DNA of 64,000 nt from Streptomyces sp. DH24 (lineage in GTDB: Bacteria; Actinomycetota; Actinomycetes; Streptomycetales; Streptomycetaceae): assembly GCF_029813775.1 (NCBI RefSeq), contig NZ_JARVKW010000001.1, positions 188,501 through 252,500 on the forward strand, given 5' to 3'. Positions 21,130-29,171 of this stretch are shown piece after piece. The notes beneath the pieces were generated by a model, which made no database searches, had not been told where the DNA came from, and saw only the letters and a program-made list of their open reading frames with translations. Both the position numbers and the translations under genes were made by a program. The first letter of the stretch is position 1, and every line of letters starts with the position of its first letter.

Positions 21130-21182
21130 CCGCTCGCCCGGCGGGCCTCCCTGCCCGTCTCCCCGGCGCTAGGCTGACGGAC

Positions 21183-21839
21183 ATGACGTACAGCGGAGAG
21201 GTGAGGGTCGGCGGGCCCGCCGACGTGCACGAGCTCAAGGACCTGATGATCACCAAGATCGCGGTCGGTCCGATGGACAACAACGCCTATCTGCTGCGCT
21301 GCCGGGCCACCGACGAGCAGTTGCTGATCGACGCGGCCAACGACGCGGCCACGCTGCTGGGCACGATCGGTGACGACGGCATCGCCTCCGTCGTCACCAC
21401 GCACAGGCACGGCGACCACTGGCAGGCGCTCGCCGAGGTCGTGGCCGCCACCGGCGCCCGCACCCACGCGGGCCGGTACGACGCGGAGGGCATCCCCGTA
21501 CCGACCGACGTCCTCGTCGAGGACGGCGACGTCATCCGGGTCGGGCGCGTGGAGCTCACGGCGCGCCACCTGACCGGGCACACGCCGGGCTCGATCGTCC
21601 TGGTCTACGACGATCCGCACGGCCACCCGCACGTGTTCACCGGCGACTGTCTCTTCCCGGGCGGCGTGGGCAACACGTTCAAGGAACCCAAGGCGTTCGC
21701 CAGCCTGATCCACGACGTGGAGACCAAGATCTTCGACGCGCTCCCGGACGAGACGTGGGTCTACCCGGGGCACGGCAACGACACCTCGCTCGGCGCGGAG
21801 CGCCCGCACCTGCCGGAGTGGCGCGCACGCGGATGGTGA
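21183..21839 (+). CDS. Metallo-beta-lactamase fold hydrolase (glyoxalase II-like)
   Basis: This is a 218-residue hydrolase with the metal motif THRHGDHW (H74, H76, D78, H79). Further ligands are in LTGHTPGS, FTGDCLF and YPGHGNDT, the pattern of glyoxalase II-type thioester hydrolases. TAGGCT lies 7 nt before the ATG, which again suggests a leaderless transcript. It follows the mycothiol-dependent enzyme by 53 bp in the same direction, which hints at a role in mycothiol-linked detoxification; that link is inference from context. Confidence 0.88.
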   Translation: MTYSGEVRVGGPADVHELKDLMITKIAVGPMDNNAYLLRCRATDEQLLIDAANDAATLLGTIGDDGIASVVTTHRHGDHWQALAEVVAATGARTHAGRYDAEGIPVPTDVLVEDGDVIRVGRVELTARHLTGHTPGSIVLVYDDPHGHPHVFTGDCLFPGGVGNTFKEPKAFASLIHDVETKIFDALPDETWVYPGHGNDTSLGAERPHLPEWRARGW

Positions 21840-22076
21840 ACGCCGCGGCGCGCGCCCCGTGTGAACGCTTCCCCCATGTCCGCGCCCCGCGCGCGCTCCC
21901 GCCGTACGGGCTCACGCGGTCCACTGGTGACAGCCCTTGGTGGCGGCCCCGCACAGGAGGACGGATTCTGCGCGGCACAGGGCCGTCGGTCTCCCTCGTT
22001 CCCCGCCCTTGACCGGCGGCCCAGGCGCGGGCGCTCCCGCCGACGGGGCGCCTCGCACGGGCCGGCCCCGCGGCTG

Positions 22077-22550
22077 TTACGTGTCGGCCCGCCCGGCACC
22101 GGCCAGCGCCGCGATCCGCTCCACGGCGAACACGTACCCCTGCACCCCGCACCCCGCGATGACCCCGTCGGCGCGCAGCGAGACGTAGGAGTGGTGCCGG
22201 AACGACTCCCGCTTGTGGATGTTGGAGATGTGCACCTCCAGCACCGGCAGCCCGTCGCAGGCGTTCAGCGCGTCCAGGATCGCGACGGAGGTGTGCGAGT
22301 AGGCACCGGGATTGATCACGACGCCGCAGTGGTTGAGACGGGCCTCGTGGATCCAGTCGACCAGTTCGCCCTCGTGGTTGGACTGCCGCAGGTCCACCGT
22401 GCCGCCGTGCGCGGCCGCCGCCTTGGCGCACATCGCCTCGACGTCGGCGAGGGTGTCGAAGCCGTAGATCTCCGGCTGGCGCTGCCCGAGCAGGTTCAGG
22501 TTGGGGCCGTTGAGGATCATGATCGGGGCGTTGGCCAGGGTGCGGGGCAC
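22077..22550 (-). CDS. aroQ: 3-dehydroquinate dehydratase, type II
   Basis: This 157-residue dodecamer-forming enzyme dehydrates 3-dehydroquinate in the shikimate pathway or quinate breakdown. [19 protein letters not shown] carries the catalytic Tyr and the mobile loop, NPGAYSHTS binds the substrate, and [17 protein letters not shown] provides the catalytic His and closing Arg. The GTG start follows CGGAGGA at 3 nt. It stands alone and convergent with the MBL hydrolase. Confidence 0.95.
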   Translation of the reverse strand: MPRTLANAPIMILNGPNLNLLGQRQPEIYGFDTLADVEAMCAKAAAAHGGTVDLRQSNHEGELVDWIHEARLNHCGVVINPGAYSHTSVAILDALNACDGLPVLEVHISNIHKRESFRHHSYVSLRADGVIAGCGVQGYVFAVERIAALAGAGRADT

Positions 22551-22652
22551 GGTTCCTCCGGTCCTTCGGGGTCGGGCCGCCCGGCGACGGCCCTGCTCGG
22601 CACCGGTTTATCACGGTGCGCCGAGCCCGCCGAGGCCCGTACGCTCCCCGGC

Positions 22653-23699
22653 ATGGCCCTGCCCGCGTACCCTCCGAAGCCGTCGCCCGGGGACCGTGTG
22701 GCGGTGCTGTCGCCGTCCGCCGGCCTGCCGGGACTGTTCCCGCTGCCCTACGAACTGGGCCTGGAGCGGCTGCGCGAGGAGTACGGGCTGGAGCCGGTCG
22801 AGTTTCCGGCCACCCGCCGGATGGGCGCGACACCCCGGGAGCGGGCCGACGACATCCACGCCGCGTTCGCCGACCCGGACGTGCGGGCCGTGGTCGCGAC
22901 CATCGGCGGCGACGACCAGATCACCGTACTGCCGCTCCTGGACCGCGCGTTGATCCGCGCGAATCCCAAGCCGTTCTTCGGCACGAGCGACAACACGAAC
23001 CTGCTCGCCTTCCTGCGCGACACCGGGATCGTCGGCTACCACGGCGGCAGCGTGATGGTCGAGCTGGGCCGCCCCGGGGCGATGCATCCGCAGACCGCGG
23101 ACTCGCTGCGGGCCGCCCTGTTCACCTCCGGCCCGTACGAGTTGCGGCCGGCGGAGCGCTTCCGGGACGTCGACCGGGACTGGGCGGACCCGGCCACCTT
23201 CGCGGCGGAGCCGGAGACGCGGCCGGGCACGGGCTGGACCTGGGTGAACCCCGGCCGGGTGGTCGAGGGCCGCAGCTGGGGCGGCTGTCTGGAGATCGTC
23301 GGATGGCTGCTGATGGCCGACCGCGAGATCGCGCACGATCTGTCGGAGTACGACGACGGCGTGCTGTTCCTTGAGACGTCGGAGGAACTCCCGAGCGCCA
23401 CCGAGGTGTTCCGGACTCTGCGGAGCATGGGGGAACGCGGGTTGCTGGAGCGTTTCTCCGCGTTGCTGATGGGCCGGCCGAAGACCTGGTCCTTCGAGCG
23501 CCCCAACGGCCCGCAGGAGGCGGCCCGTTACGCCGCCGAGCAGCGTGCGGCCGTGCTGCGCGCCATGGAGGTGTACGCCCCCGACACCACGATCGTCTTC
23601 GACGTGGACCTCGGGCACACCGATCCGCAACTGGTGCTCCCCTACGGCGGTCTCGTACGCGTCGACGGACCGGCGCGGCGCATCACCGTCACGTACTGA
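22653..23699 (+). CDS. LD-carboxypeptidase / MccF-like serine peptidase (S66)
   Basis: This is a 348-residue S66-family peptidase. The nucleophile is S112 in FFGTSDNTN, the Glu is in WGGCLEIVG, and the catalytic His is in DVDLGHTDPQ. Related enzymes trim murein tetrapeptides (LdcA) or inactivate peptidyl-nucleotide antibiotics (MccF). Length and sequence look nearer to the MccF-type branch, but this needs phylogeny. A TACGCT box lies 7 nt upstream of the ATG and no Shine-Dalgarno is visible, so it is probably leaderless. No signal peptide, so the protein is cytoplasmic. Confidence 0.88.
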   Translation: MALPAYPPKPSPGDRVAVLSPSAGLPGLFPLPYELGLERLREEYGLEPVEFPATRRMGATPRERADDIHAAFADPDVRAVVATIGGDDQITVLPLLDRALIRANPKPFFGTSDNTNLLAFLRDTGIVGYHGGSVMVELGRPGAMHPQTADSLRAALFTSGPYELRPAERFRDVDRDWADPATFAAEPETRPGTGWTWVNPGRVVEGRSWGGCLEIVGWLLMADREIAHDLSEYDDGVLFLETSEELPSATEVFRTLRSMGERGLLERFSALLMGRPKTWSFERPNGPQEAARYAAEQRAAVLRAMEVYAPDTTIVFDVDLGHTDPQLVLPYGGLVRVDGPARRITVTY

Positions 23700-23776
23700 C
23701 GCCGGACGCGCGCCGCCCGTACGGTGCGGGTTCCGGCGGTGGAGGCGCCGCCGACGGCACGGCGGCGTCCGAGCCG

Positions 23777-24877
23777 CTACGGGTTGATCGCGAGCTCCAG
23801 ATACGCCGCGAACAGCACCAGGTGGACGCCGCCCTGGAGCGGGGTGGCCCGGCCCGGCACCACGGTCAGCGAGCCCACCACCACCGTCAGGGCGAGCAGC
23901 ACCATGTGGGTGGCGCCGAGGCCGAGGACGAGCGGTCCGGACAGCCAGACGGATGCCAGGGCGACGGCGGGGATGGTCAGGCCGATGCTGGCCATGGCGG
24001 AGCCGAGCGCGAGGTTGAGGCTGGTCTGCACCCGGTCGCGCCGGGCCGAGCGCAGTGCGGCGATGGTCTCGGGGAGCAGCACGAGCAGTGCGATGACGAC
24101 ACCGACGACGGCGTGGTGCAGGCCGGCCGCCTCGACACCGGACTCGATGGTGGGTGACACCCCCTTGGCCAGTCCGACGACTCCGATCAGCGCGAGCCCG
24201 AGCAGCCCCAGGCTGATCAACGCGGTACGCGCCTCGGGCCGCTCGGCGTGGTCGTCCGCGTCGAGGACGCCGCCCTGCCGGGCCACGGGGAGGAAGTAGT
24301 CGCGGTGCCGCACGGTCTGGGTCGCGACGAACAGGCCGTACAGGACCAGTGAGGACAGCGCCGCGAACGTCAACTGGGCGCCCGAGAACTCCGGTCCCGG
24401 CCTGCTCGTGGTGAAGGTCGGCAGTACGAGGCTGAGCGTGGCCAGGGTGGCCACCGTCGCCAGCGCCGCGCCCGCTCCCTCGGGGTTGAAGACGGCCGTG
24501 CCGTGCCGCAGCGACGCCGACAGCAGGGACAGTCCGACGATGCCGTTGCAGGTGATCATCACGGCCGCGAAGACCGTGTCACGGGCCAGCGTCGAGGACT
24601 TGTCGCCGCCGTCGGCCATGAGGGTGACGATCAGGGCGACCTCGATGATCGTGACGGCGACGGCGAGGACGAGTGAGCCGAAGGGTTCGCCGACCCGGTG
24701 GGCGACCACCTCGGCATGGTGGACGGCCGCCAGCACCGCCCCCGCGAGCGTCAGGGTGACGAGCGCGACGACGAGGCCGGGCAGGTCGCGTCCCCAGGTG
24801 AGGGCCAGCAGGACGACCGCCAGCAGGGGCACCGCGGTCGTCCACCGAGTCGCGAGCGCCCGGAGCCGAGTGACCAT
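23777..24877 (-). CDS. Calcium/proton (ChaA-like) cation antiporter
   Basis: This 366-residue polytopic membrane protein of the CaCA superfamily has about 11 hydrophobic segments. The two inverted-repeat ion-binding motifs are recognisable as AVTIIEVALIVTLM and LVLLPETIAALRSARRDRVQTSLNLALGSAMASIGLT. It likely exports Ca2+ (or Na+/K+) in exchange for protons. The ATG at 24877 was chosen because upstream codons are basic and not family-like. It follows terC in the same direction, behind a hairpin. Confidence 0.9.
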   Translation of the reverse strand: MVTRLRALATRWTTAVPLLAVVLLALTWGRDLPGLVVALVTLTLAGAVLAAVHHAEVVAHRVGEPFGSLVLAVAVTIIEVALIVTLMADGGDKSSTLARDTVFAAVMITCNGIVGLSLLSASLRHGTAVFNPEGAGAALATVATLATLSLVLPTFTTSRPGPEFSGAQLTFAALSSLVLYGLFVATQTVRHRDYFLPVARQGGVLDADDHAERPEARTALISLGLLGLALIGVVGLAKGVSPTIESGVEAAGLHHAVVGVVIALLVLLPETIAALRSARRDRVQTSLNLALGSAMASIGLTIPAVALASVWLSGPLVLGLGATHMVLLALTVVVGSLTVVPGRATPLQGGVHLVLFAAYLELAINP

Positions 24878-24927
24878 GCGGCGATCGTCGCAGACGCCAC
24901 CGGACCCCGCACGCCGGCCGCGATCAA

Positions 24928-24977
24928 GCACCGGGAGCGGCGGCGGTAAGTGGTGCTTCCCGCTGCGCTCCCGGTGC
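24928..24977 (-). terminator. Terminator hairpin after terC
   Basis: Perfect 12-bp arms GCACCGGGAGCG (24928-24939) and CGCTCCCGGTGC (24966-24977) flank a 26-nt loop that can itself pair through GCGG/CCGC. It lies 50 bp after the TerC stop codon and before the antiporter gene. Confidence 0.7.
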
Positions 24978-25027
24978 TGCGCCTACGACCGGCCTCCCGG
25001 TGGCCGTTGGCGCGATGCTCGGTGCCG

Positions 25028-26023
25028 TCAGACGTCGACGTTGTCCTTCGAGGCCCCGTCGCCCTGCGCCGCCTCGGCCGCGACCTGCTTCTTGGACGCC
25101 CGCAGGCTGGTGATCGTGGTGACGATCAGGACGGAGCAGATCACGCCGAGGGAGACCGGGATGCTGATCTCCGGGACGTGGACCCCGGACTCGTGCAGTG
25201 CGTGCAGCACCAGCTTGACGCCGATGAAGCCGAGGATGATCGACAGGCCGTAGCTGAGGTGAACCAGCTTCTTCAGCAGGCCACCGATGAGGAAGTACAG
25301 CTGTCGCAGACCCATCAGCGCGAACGCGTTGGCGGTGAACACGATGTAGGGGTCCTGCGTCAGGCCGAAGATCGCCGGGATCGAGTCGAGCGCGAAGAGC
25401 ACGTCCGTGGTGCCGATCGCGAGCATGACGACCAGCATCGGCGTCATGACCCGCTTGCCGTTCTCCTGGATCCACAGCTTGGTGCCGTGGTAGCGGTCGG
25501 CCACGCCGAAACGGCGCTCGGCGGCCTTGAGCAGCTTGTTCTCCTCGTACTCCTCGTCCTGCTCGTTGGCCCGGGCCTCCTGGATGAGCTTCCAGGCGGT
25601 CCAGATCAGGAAGGCGCCGAAGATGTAGAAGACCCAGGAGAAGCTGGCCAGGATCGCGGCGCCCGCGGCGATGAAGATGGCCCGCAGAACCAGGGCTATG
25701 AGCACACCGATGAGGAGCACCCGCTGCTGGTACTGCGACGGCACCGCGAACTTCGCCATGATCAGGACGAAGACGAAGAGGTTGTCGACGCTCAGCGACT
25801 TCTCGGTGATGAAGCCGGCGAAGAACTCGCCCGCGGGCTGCCCACCGCCGAAGACGAGCAGGCCGAACCCGAAGAGGGTGGCCAGGACGATCCAGACGAC
25901 CGTCCAGATTCCGGCTTCCTTGATCGATACGTCGTGCGGCTTGCGGCCGATGAAGAAGTCGACCGCGATCAGGGCGGCAAGGCCCACAACGGTCAGGACC
26001 CACAGGGTCAGGGAAACATCCAC
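25028..26023 (-). CDS. TerC/Alx-family membrane protein, probable manganese exporter
   Basis: This is a 331-residue integral membrane protein with nine or so hydrophobic helices. The conserved acidic metal sites occur in AVDFFIGRK, KSLSVDNLFVFVLIM and GTTDVLFALDSIPAIF. TerC proteins were named for tellurite resistance, while Alx/YoaJ-type members export Mn2+, in some cases to load secreted enzymes. The GTG start follows GGAGGC, and that site is the 3' arm of a 10-bp stem in the leader. Upstream lies a candidate yybP-ykoY element, which supports a manganese role. An insertion after helix 4 (EYEENKLLKAAERRFGV) is charged and cytoplasmic. Confidence 0.93.
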   Translation of the reverse strand: MDVSLTLWVLTVVGLAALIAVDFFIGRKPHDVSIKEAGIWTVVWIVLATLFGFGLLVFGGGQPAGEFFAGFITEKSLSVDNLFVFVLIMAKFAVPSQYQQRVLLIGVLIALVLRAIFIAAGAAILASFSWVFYIFGAFLIWTAWKLIQEARANEQDEEYEENKLLKAAERRFGVADRYHGTKLWIQENGKRVMTPMLVVMLAIGTTDVLFALDSIPAIFGLTQDPYIVFTANAFALMGLRQLYFLIGGLLKKLVHLSYGLSIILGFIGVKLVLHALHESGVHVPEISIPVSLGVICSVLIVTTITSLRASKKQVAAEAAQGDGASKDNVDV

Positions 26024-26027
26024 TGCG

Positions 26028-26074
26028 CCTCCGGCAGTCGTAACGGCAAATGTCAGCGTCGTCGCTGCCGGAGG
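26028..26074 (-). promoter_or_regulatory. RBS-sequestering stem (expression platform) of terC
   Basis: On the minus strand CCTCCGGCAG (26074-26065) is exactly complementary to CTGCCGGAGG (26037-26028). The second arm contains the terC Shine-Dalgarno GGAGG. The first arm overlaps GAGACCTCC of the upstream riboswitch-like element, so ligand-bound aptamer and RBS stem would be mutually exclusive. Direct sequence fact; the switching mechanism is inference. Confidence 0.75.
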
Positions 26075-26200
26075 TCTCTTCCACCCGGGTGACCTGAGCG
26101 CGTGATGCGCCCGGAACCGACGGGCCGACGCCCCGGGATCTGGCCAGATCCGTATTGACGGGTACGCCGCACAGACAGGGAGTACTCCCCTCCGTACGGA
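26065..26200 (-). promoter_or_regulatory. Candidate yybP-ykoY manganese riboswitch of terC
   Basis: The 5' side (minus strand) carries GGGGAGTA, the conserved L1 motif of yybP-ykoY RNAs. Then come CGTCAATACG, like the GUCAUACG segment, and GGAAGAGACCTCC, like the conserved GCRAGACCU strand near the 3' end. The order is right and the gene downstream belongs to the class most often controlled by this switch. Spacing is looser than in the textbook examples, so a covariance search should decide. Confidence 0.55.
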
Positions 26201-26304
26201 AAACAGTACCCCAATACCCAAGGAAAGGTAAAGAGCTAGGTAAAAGAAAGACCAAGTTGCCTGGTGGGAGGCTCTTTACGTGTGCTTGGTCCAGTCCGTG
26301 GACG

Positions 26305-28314
26305 TCATCGCTGCCCGTTGCGGCGGGCCGCCGCGACCTGGCTGAGCACCTGCTGGAGCACCTGGCTGCCGGGCGGCATCATGGAGGGCTCGAACGTCCA
26401 GGCGTGACCGACCCAGGGGTCGGCCAGGTGATCGTCGGGCACCGGCGTCAGTCGCAGCAGCGAACGCCACAGCGGGTCGAGCAAAGGCCCGTAGCCGGAG
26501 GATTCCTCCCGGTCGGCGACCATCATCAGATGGACACCGACGGCCGGCCCCTCGTCGGCGAGGTACCGCAGCTGGTTCACGGCCCGGTCGTCGAAACCGT
26601 GCGGGAAGTCGTTCACGATCAGCAGCTGCTGGGCCAGGTCCAGGTCGGGCGGGAGCGCGTCGGCCGCGCCGCCCCGCACCGCCATCTGCACGAGGTCGAC
26701 GCGCTGCGTGAGCCGTGCCAGGACGTCGGCGACACCGGCGGCGCCCGGTGCGGGCGGGCTCGCGAGGACCCCGCTCTGCACCAGCGGTGCCAGCGGCTGC
26801 GCGCCCGAACCTGCCGGGTCGATGACGTGCACGGAGAACTCGCCCGCGGGGTGGACCGCGAGCAGCCGCGCGGCGTGCGCCACCGCCGACTCCAGCGCCA
26901 GCCGACGCAGTTCGTGCGAGTCGGCGAAGGTGCCGTCCGGCGAACCGGCCCGGCCGCTGTCCAGCCACAGCCCGCGCTCCAGCGGCAGCCGGACCAGCAT
27001 CGGGATGCGTACCTGGGCGGCCTCGGGCACATGGAGGTCGCCCAGCCGCAGGGCCATGGGCATCTCCATGGGCACGCGGTAGCCGTGCCAGACGGGGTTG
27101 TCCCAGCGGGCGAACGCGGCCGGCAGCGCGGGCTCGACGACCTCGGCCTCGGCGGCGAGCTGGGCGAGGTCCCGGTCGAGAGCCTCTCTGGCCTGCGTGA
27201 CGAGCTGGGTGTGCCGGGCGCGGGCGGCCTCGCGCGCGGCGTCGCCCTGCCCGCCGATCCGGCTGCGCGGATCCGACAGCACCTGGTCGAGTTCCTTCTC
27301 CATGCGGGAGTCGGCGAAGTCGACGGCGCTGCGGTACGCGGCGGTCGTGCGGGCCAGGTCCTCGAACATGCCCCACACCTGGTTGTAGAGCCGCTCGTCC
27401 ATGGACCAGCCGGTGGCGTCGCCCGCGACGGGCCGCGCGGGCCGGCCGGGCTGGGCCGGGGGCGCGGTCGGCGGGGGCGGGGGCGCGGCGGAGGTCTGCC
27501 GGCCCGGGTGGCTGTAGTTGATCGGGCCGCCCGCGCCGGGCATCGACGGCTGGGTGCCGCCGGGCTGGTCCGCCCCGCCCGGGTACGCGGGCTGCGGGCC
27601 GGGCGTGCCCGGGTGACCGTACGGCGACGTCGGCGGAATGGTGCCGGGGGCGCCCTGCGTGGCGGGGCTGCCCTGGTCCGGCCCGGGCGCCTGGCCCGCC
27701 GTCTGCCGGGAACGGTCCGCGTCCGCCGTGCGCGGCGGGGGCGCCGACACCGAGCGGGCCAGACCGCTGGCCACCGCCTCGTTGATGCCGGCGGAGAGCT
27801 GGTGGGCCTCGGCCATGCCCTGGTCGGTGAGGAGCTCGGCGAGACCGCCCGCGTAGCCCTGGCCGACGGCGCGCACCTTCCAGGCGTCCAGCCGCCGGTA
27901 CAGCTCCAGGGCGACGACGGCGGTCTCGGCGTCGAGGCCGGTGATCGTGTAACTGGCGACCTCGGAGCCGTCGAGACCGGTGACGGCCACGAAGGGGGCG
28001 GCCACGGCGCCGAAGCGGGCCGGGCCTCCCCCGTCGGCGGCGGGCAGGGCGAGCAGCACGTTGACCCGGTGCACGGCGTCCGGCACGGCGTCCAGGTCCA
28101 CCGCGAGGCGGTGGTCGGCGGCTGCCTGCCGGGACACCTCCAGACCCGGCAGGGTGGGTGTGCCCGGATGGGCCACCCACTCCACCCCGTTGACCCGGCC
28201 GCCTTCGTCGCTGAGCGTGGCCGCGGCCACGATCGGCGTGCCGGCCGAGACCCGGATCTCGAGACGGGTCTGGGAGAGCGGGTGGTTCTGCCCCCGCACC
28301 AGCTCGGCCGTCAT
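26305..28314 (-). CDS. TerD-domain protein fused to an FtsK-like domain without P-loop
   Basis: This is a 669-residue two-domain protein. Residues 1-165 form a TerD-like domain (AELVRGQNHPL, VALELYRRLDAWKVRAVGQGYAGGLAELL), the calcium-binding fold of tellurium and stress resistance proteins. A Pro/Gly/Gln-rich linker (about 185-310) leads to a C-terminal part resembling FtsK/SpoIIIE ATPases. It contains LLIVNDFPHGFDD as Walker-B-like strand and VHLMMVADREES as sensor-like strand, but no GxxGxGKS P-loop. The ATG at 28314 has AGGGGGA 9 nt upstream. It is the second gene of a terD operon. Role unknown; possibly a stress-linked scaffold at the membrane or DNA. Confidence 0.75.
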   Translation of the reverse strand: MTAELVRGQNHPLSQTRLEIRVSAGTPIVAAATLSDEGGRVNGVEWVAHPGTPTLPGLEVSRQAAADHRLAVDLDAVPDAVHRVNVLLALPAADGGGPARFGAVAAPFVAVTGLDGSEVASYTITGLDAETAVVALELYRRLDAWKVRAVGQGYAGGLAELLTDQGMAEAHQLSAGINEAVASGLARSVSAPPPRTADADRSRQTAGQAPGPDQGSPATQGAPGTIPPTSPYGHPGTPGPQPAYPGGADQPGGTQPSMPGAGGPINYSHPGRQTSAAPPPPPTAPPAQPGRPARPVAGDATGWSMDERLYNQVWGMFEDLARTTAAYRSAVDFADSRMEKELDQVLSDPRSRIGGQGDAAREAARARHTQLVTQAREALDRDLAQLAAEAEVVEPALPAAFARWDNPVWHGYRVPMEMPMALRLGDLHVPEAAQVRIPMLVRLPLERGLWLDSGRAGSPDGTFADSHELRRLALESAVAHAARLLAVHPAGEFSVHVIDPAGSGAQPLAPLVQSGVLASPPAPGAAGVADVLARLTQRVDLVQMAVRGGAADALPPDLDLAQQLLIVNDFPHGFDDRAVNQLRYLADEGPAVGVHLMMVADREESSGYGPLLDPLWRSLLRLTPVPDDHLADPWVGHAWTFEPSMMPPGSQVLQQVLSQVAAARRNGQR

Positions 28315-28384
28315 CGCCTTGTCCCCCTGTGTCACTCGTGTGGTGTCGTGTGCCGCTCGCCGGCCCCGGTCGGCCGGGCCGCCG

Positions 28385-28963
28385 TCAGAGCAGCGGCAGG
28401 ATGGACGGCATCAGGTCCTGGAAGGTGCGGCCGTTGGCCGGAGTGCCGAGGGCCGTCATCGTCCAGCCCGGGCCCGAGCGGTGCACCTTCGCCATGATCT
28501 GGGCCGTGTAGGCGCCGCCGCCGGCGAGCGTGTAGCGGGCGAGCTCCTGGCCGTTGGTCTCGTCGACCAGGCGGCAGAACGCGTTCTGCACCTCCTGGAA
28601 GGTCTGGCCCGTGAACGAGTTCACGGTGAAGACGATCTGGTCGATGTGGACCGGGATGCGCTGCAGGTCGACGAGGATCGCCTCGTCGTCGCCGCCCTGG
28701 CCGACACCGCCGACGAGGTTGTCGCCGGTGTGGCGCACCGAGCCGTCGTCGCTCACCAGGTGGCGGAAGAAGACGACGTCGACCGGCTGCTTGTCCGCGA
28801 ACAGAACGGCGGAGGCGTCCAGGTCGATCTCCCGCGTACGCGAACCGAACAGGCCGCGCCGGGGAGCCGCCTGCCAGCCGAGACCCATGCGCACCGCGGT
28901 CAGGCTCCCGCCGTCGCTCTTCTGCAGACTGACGGACTGACCCTTGGTCATGTTGACGGTCAC
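28385..28963 (-). CDS. terD: TerD-family stress protein
   Basis: This is a 192-residue TerD protein, a calcium-binding beta-sandwich found in tellurite, phage and DNA-damage resistance loci. Characteristic segments are KGQSVSLQK, VRMGLGWQA, EIDLDASAVLFAD, GDNLVGGVGQGGDDEAILVDL (calcium-binding acidic loops) and the C-terminal WTMTALGTPANGRTFQDLMP. The GTG at 28963 follows AGGGG by 7 nt. It is first in an operon with the TerD-FtsK-like gene 70 bp downstream. A damage-type promoter at 29019-29041 drives it. Confidence 0.93.
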   Translation of the reverse strand: MTVNMTKGQSVSLQKSDGGSLTAVRMGLGWQAAPRRGLFGSRTREIDLDASAVLFADKQPVDVVFFRHLVSDDGSVRHTGDNLVGGVGQGGDDEAILVDLQRIPVHIDQIVFTVNSFTGQTFQEVQNAFCRLVDETNGQELARYTLAGGGAYTAQIMAKVHRSGPGWTMTALGTPANGRTFQDLMPSILPLL

Positions 28964-29018
28964 GCGCTGATTCCCCTCTCGAACTTCCCCTGTTGCCGCG
29001 GAGCCGCGGTTGACCAGA

Positions 29019-29041
29019 ACCCTACGCACGACCACTGACAG
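29019..29041 (-). promoter_or_regulatory. DNA-damage (RecA-NDp/PafBC-type) promoter of terD
   Basis: The minus strand reads CTGTCAGTG, eight bases, then TAGGGT. It differs from the consensus only at the weak first position and has an ideal -10 box. The GTG of terD lies about 55 nt downstream. Confidence 0.75.
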
Positions 29042-29115
29042 TGCCGTACCCCGGTCCGCACTTTGTGTCGGTCTTGCAACACAGCGCGTTCCAGGTGGGA
29101 CCACCGGGGCGGATC

Positions 29116-29154
29116 GGTGGCGCCGGTGCCCTCGGAGGAACGACCGGCGCCACC
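29116..29154 (-). terminator. Terminator hairpin after uvrB
   Basis: Perfect 12-bp arms GGTGGCGCCGGT (29116-29127) and ACCGGCGCCACC (29143-29154) enclose a 15-nt loop. The hairpin starts 17 bp after the uvrB stop codon and separates it from the terD promoter. Confidence 0.75.
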
Positions 29155-29171
29155 CCGCGGGCGGCCTGCCG

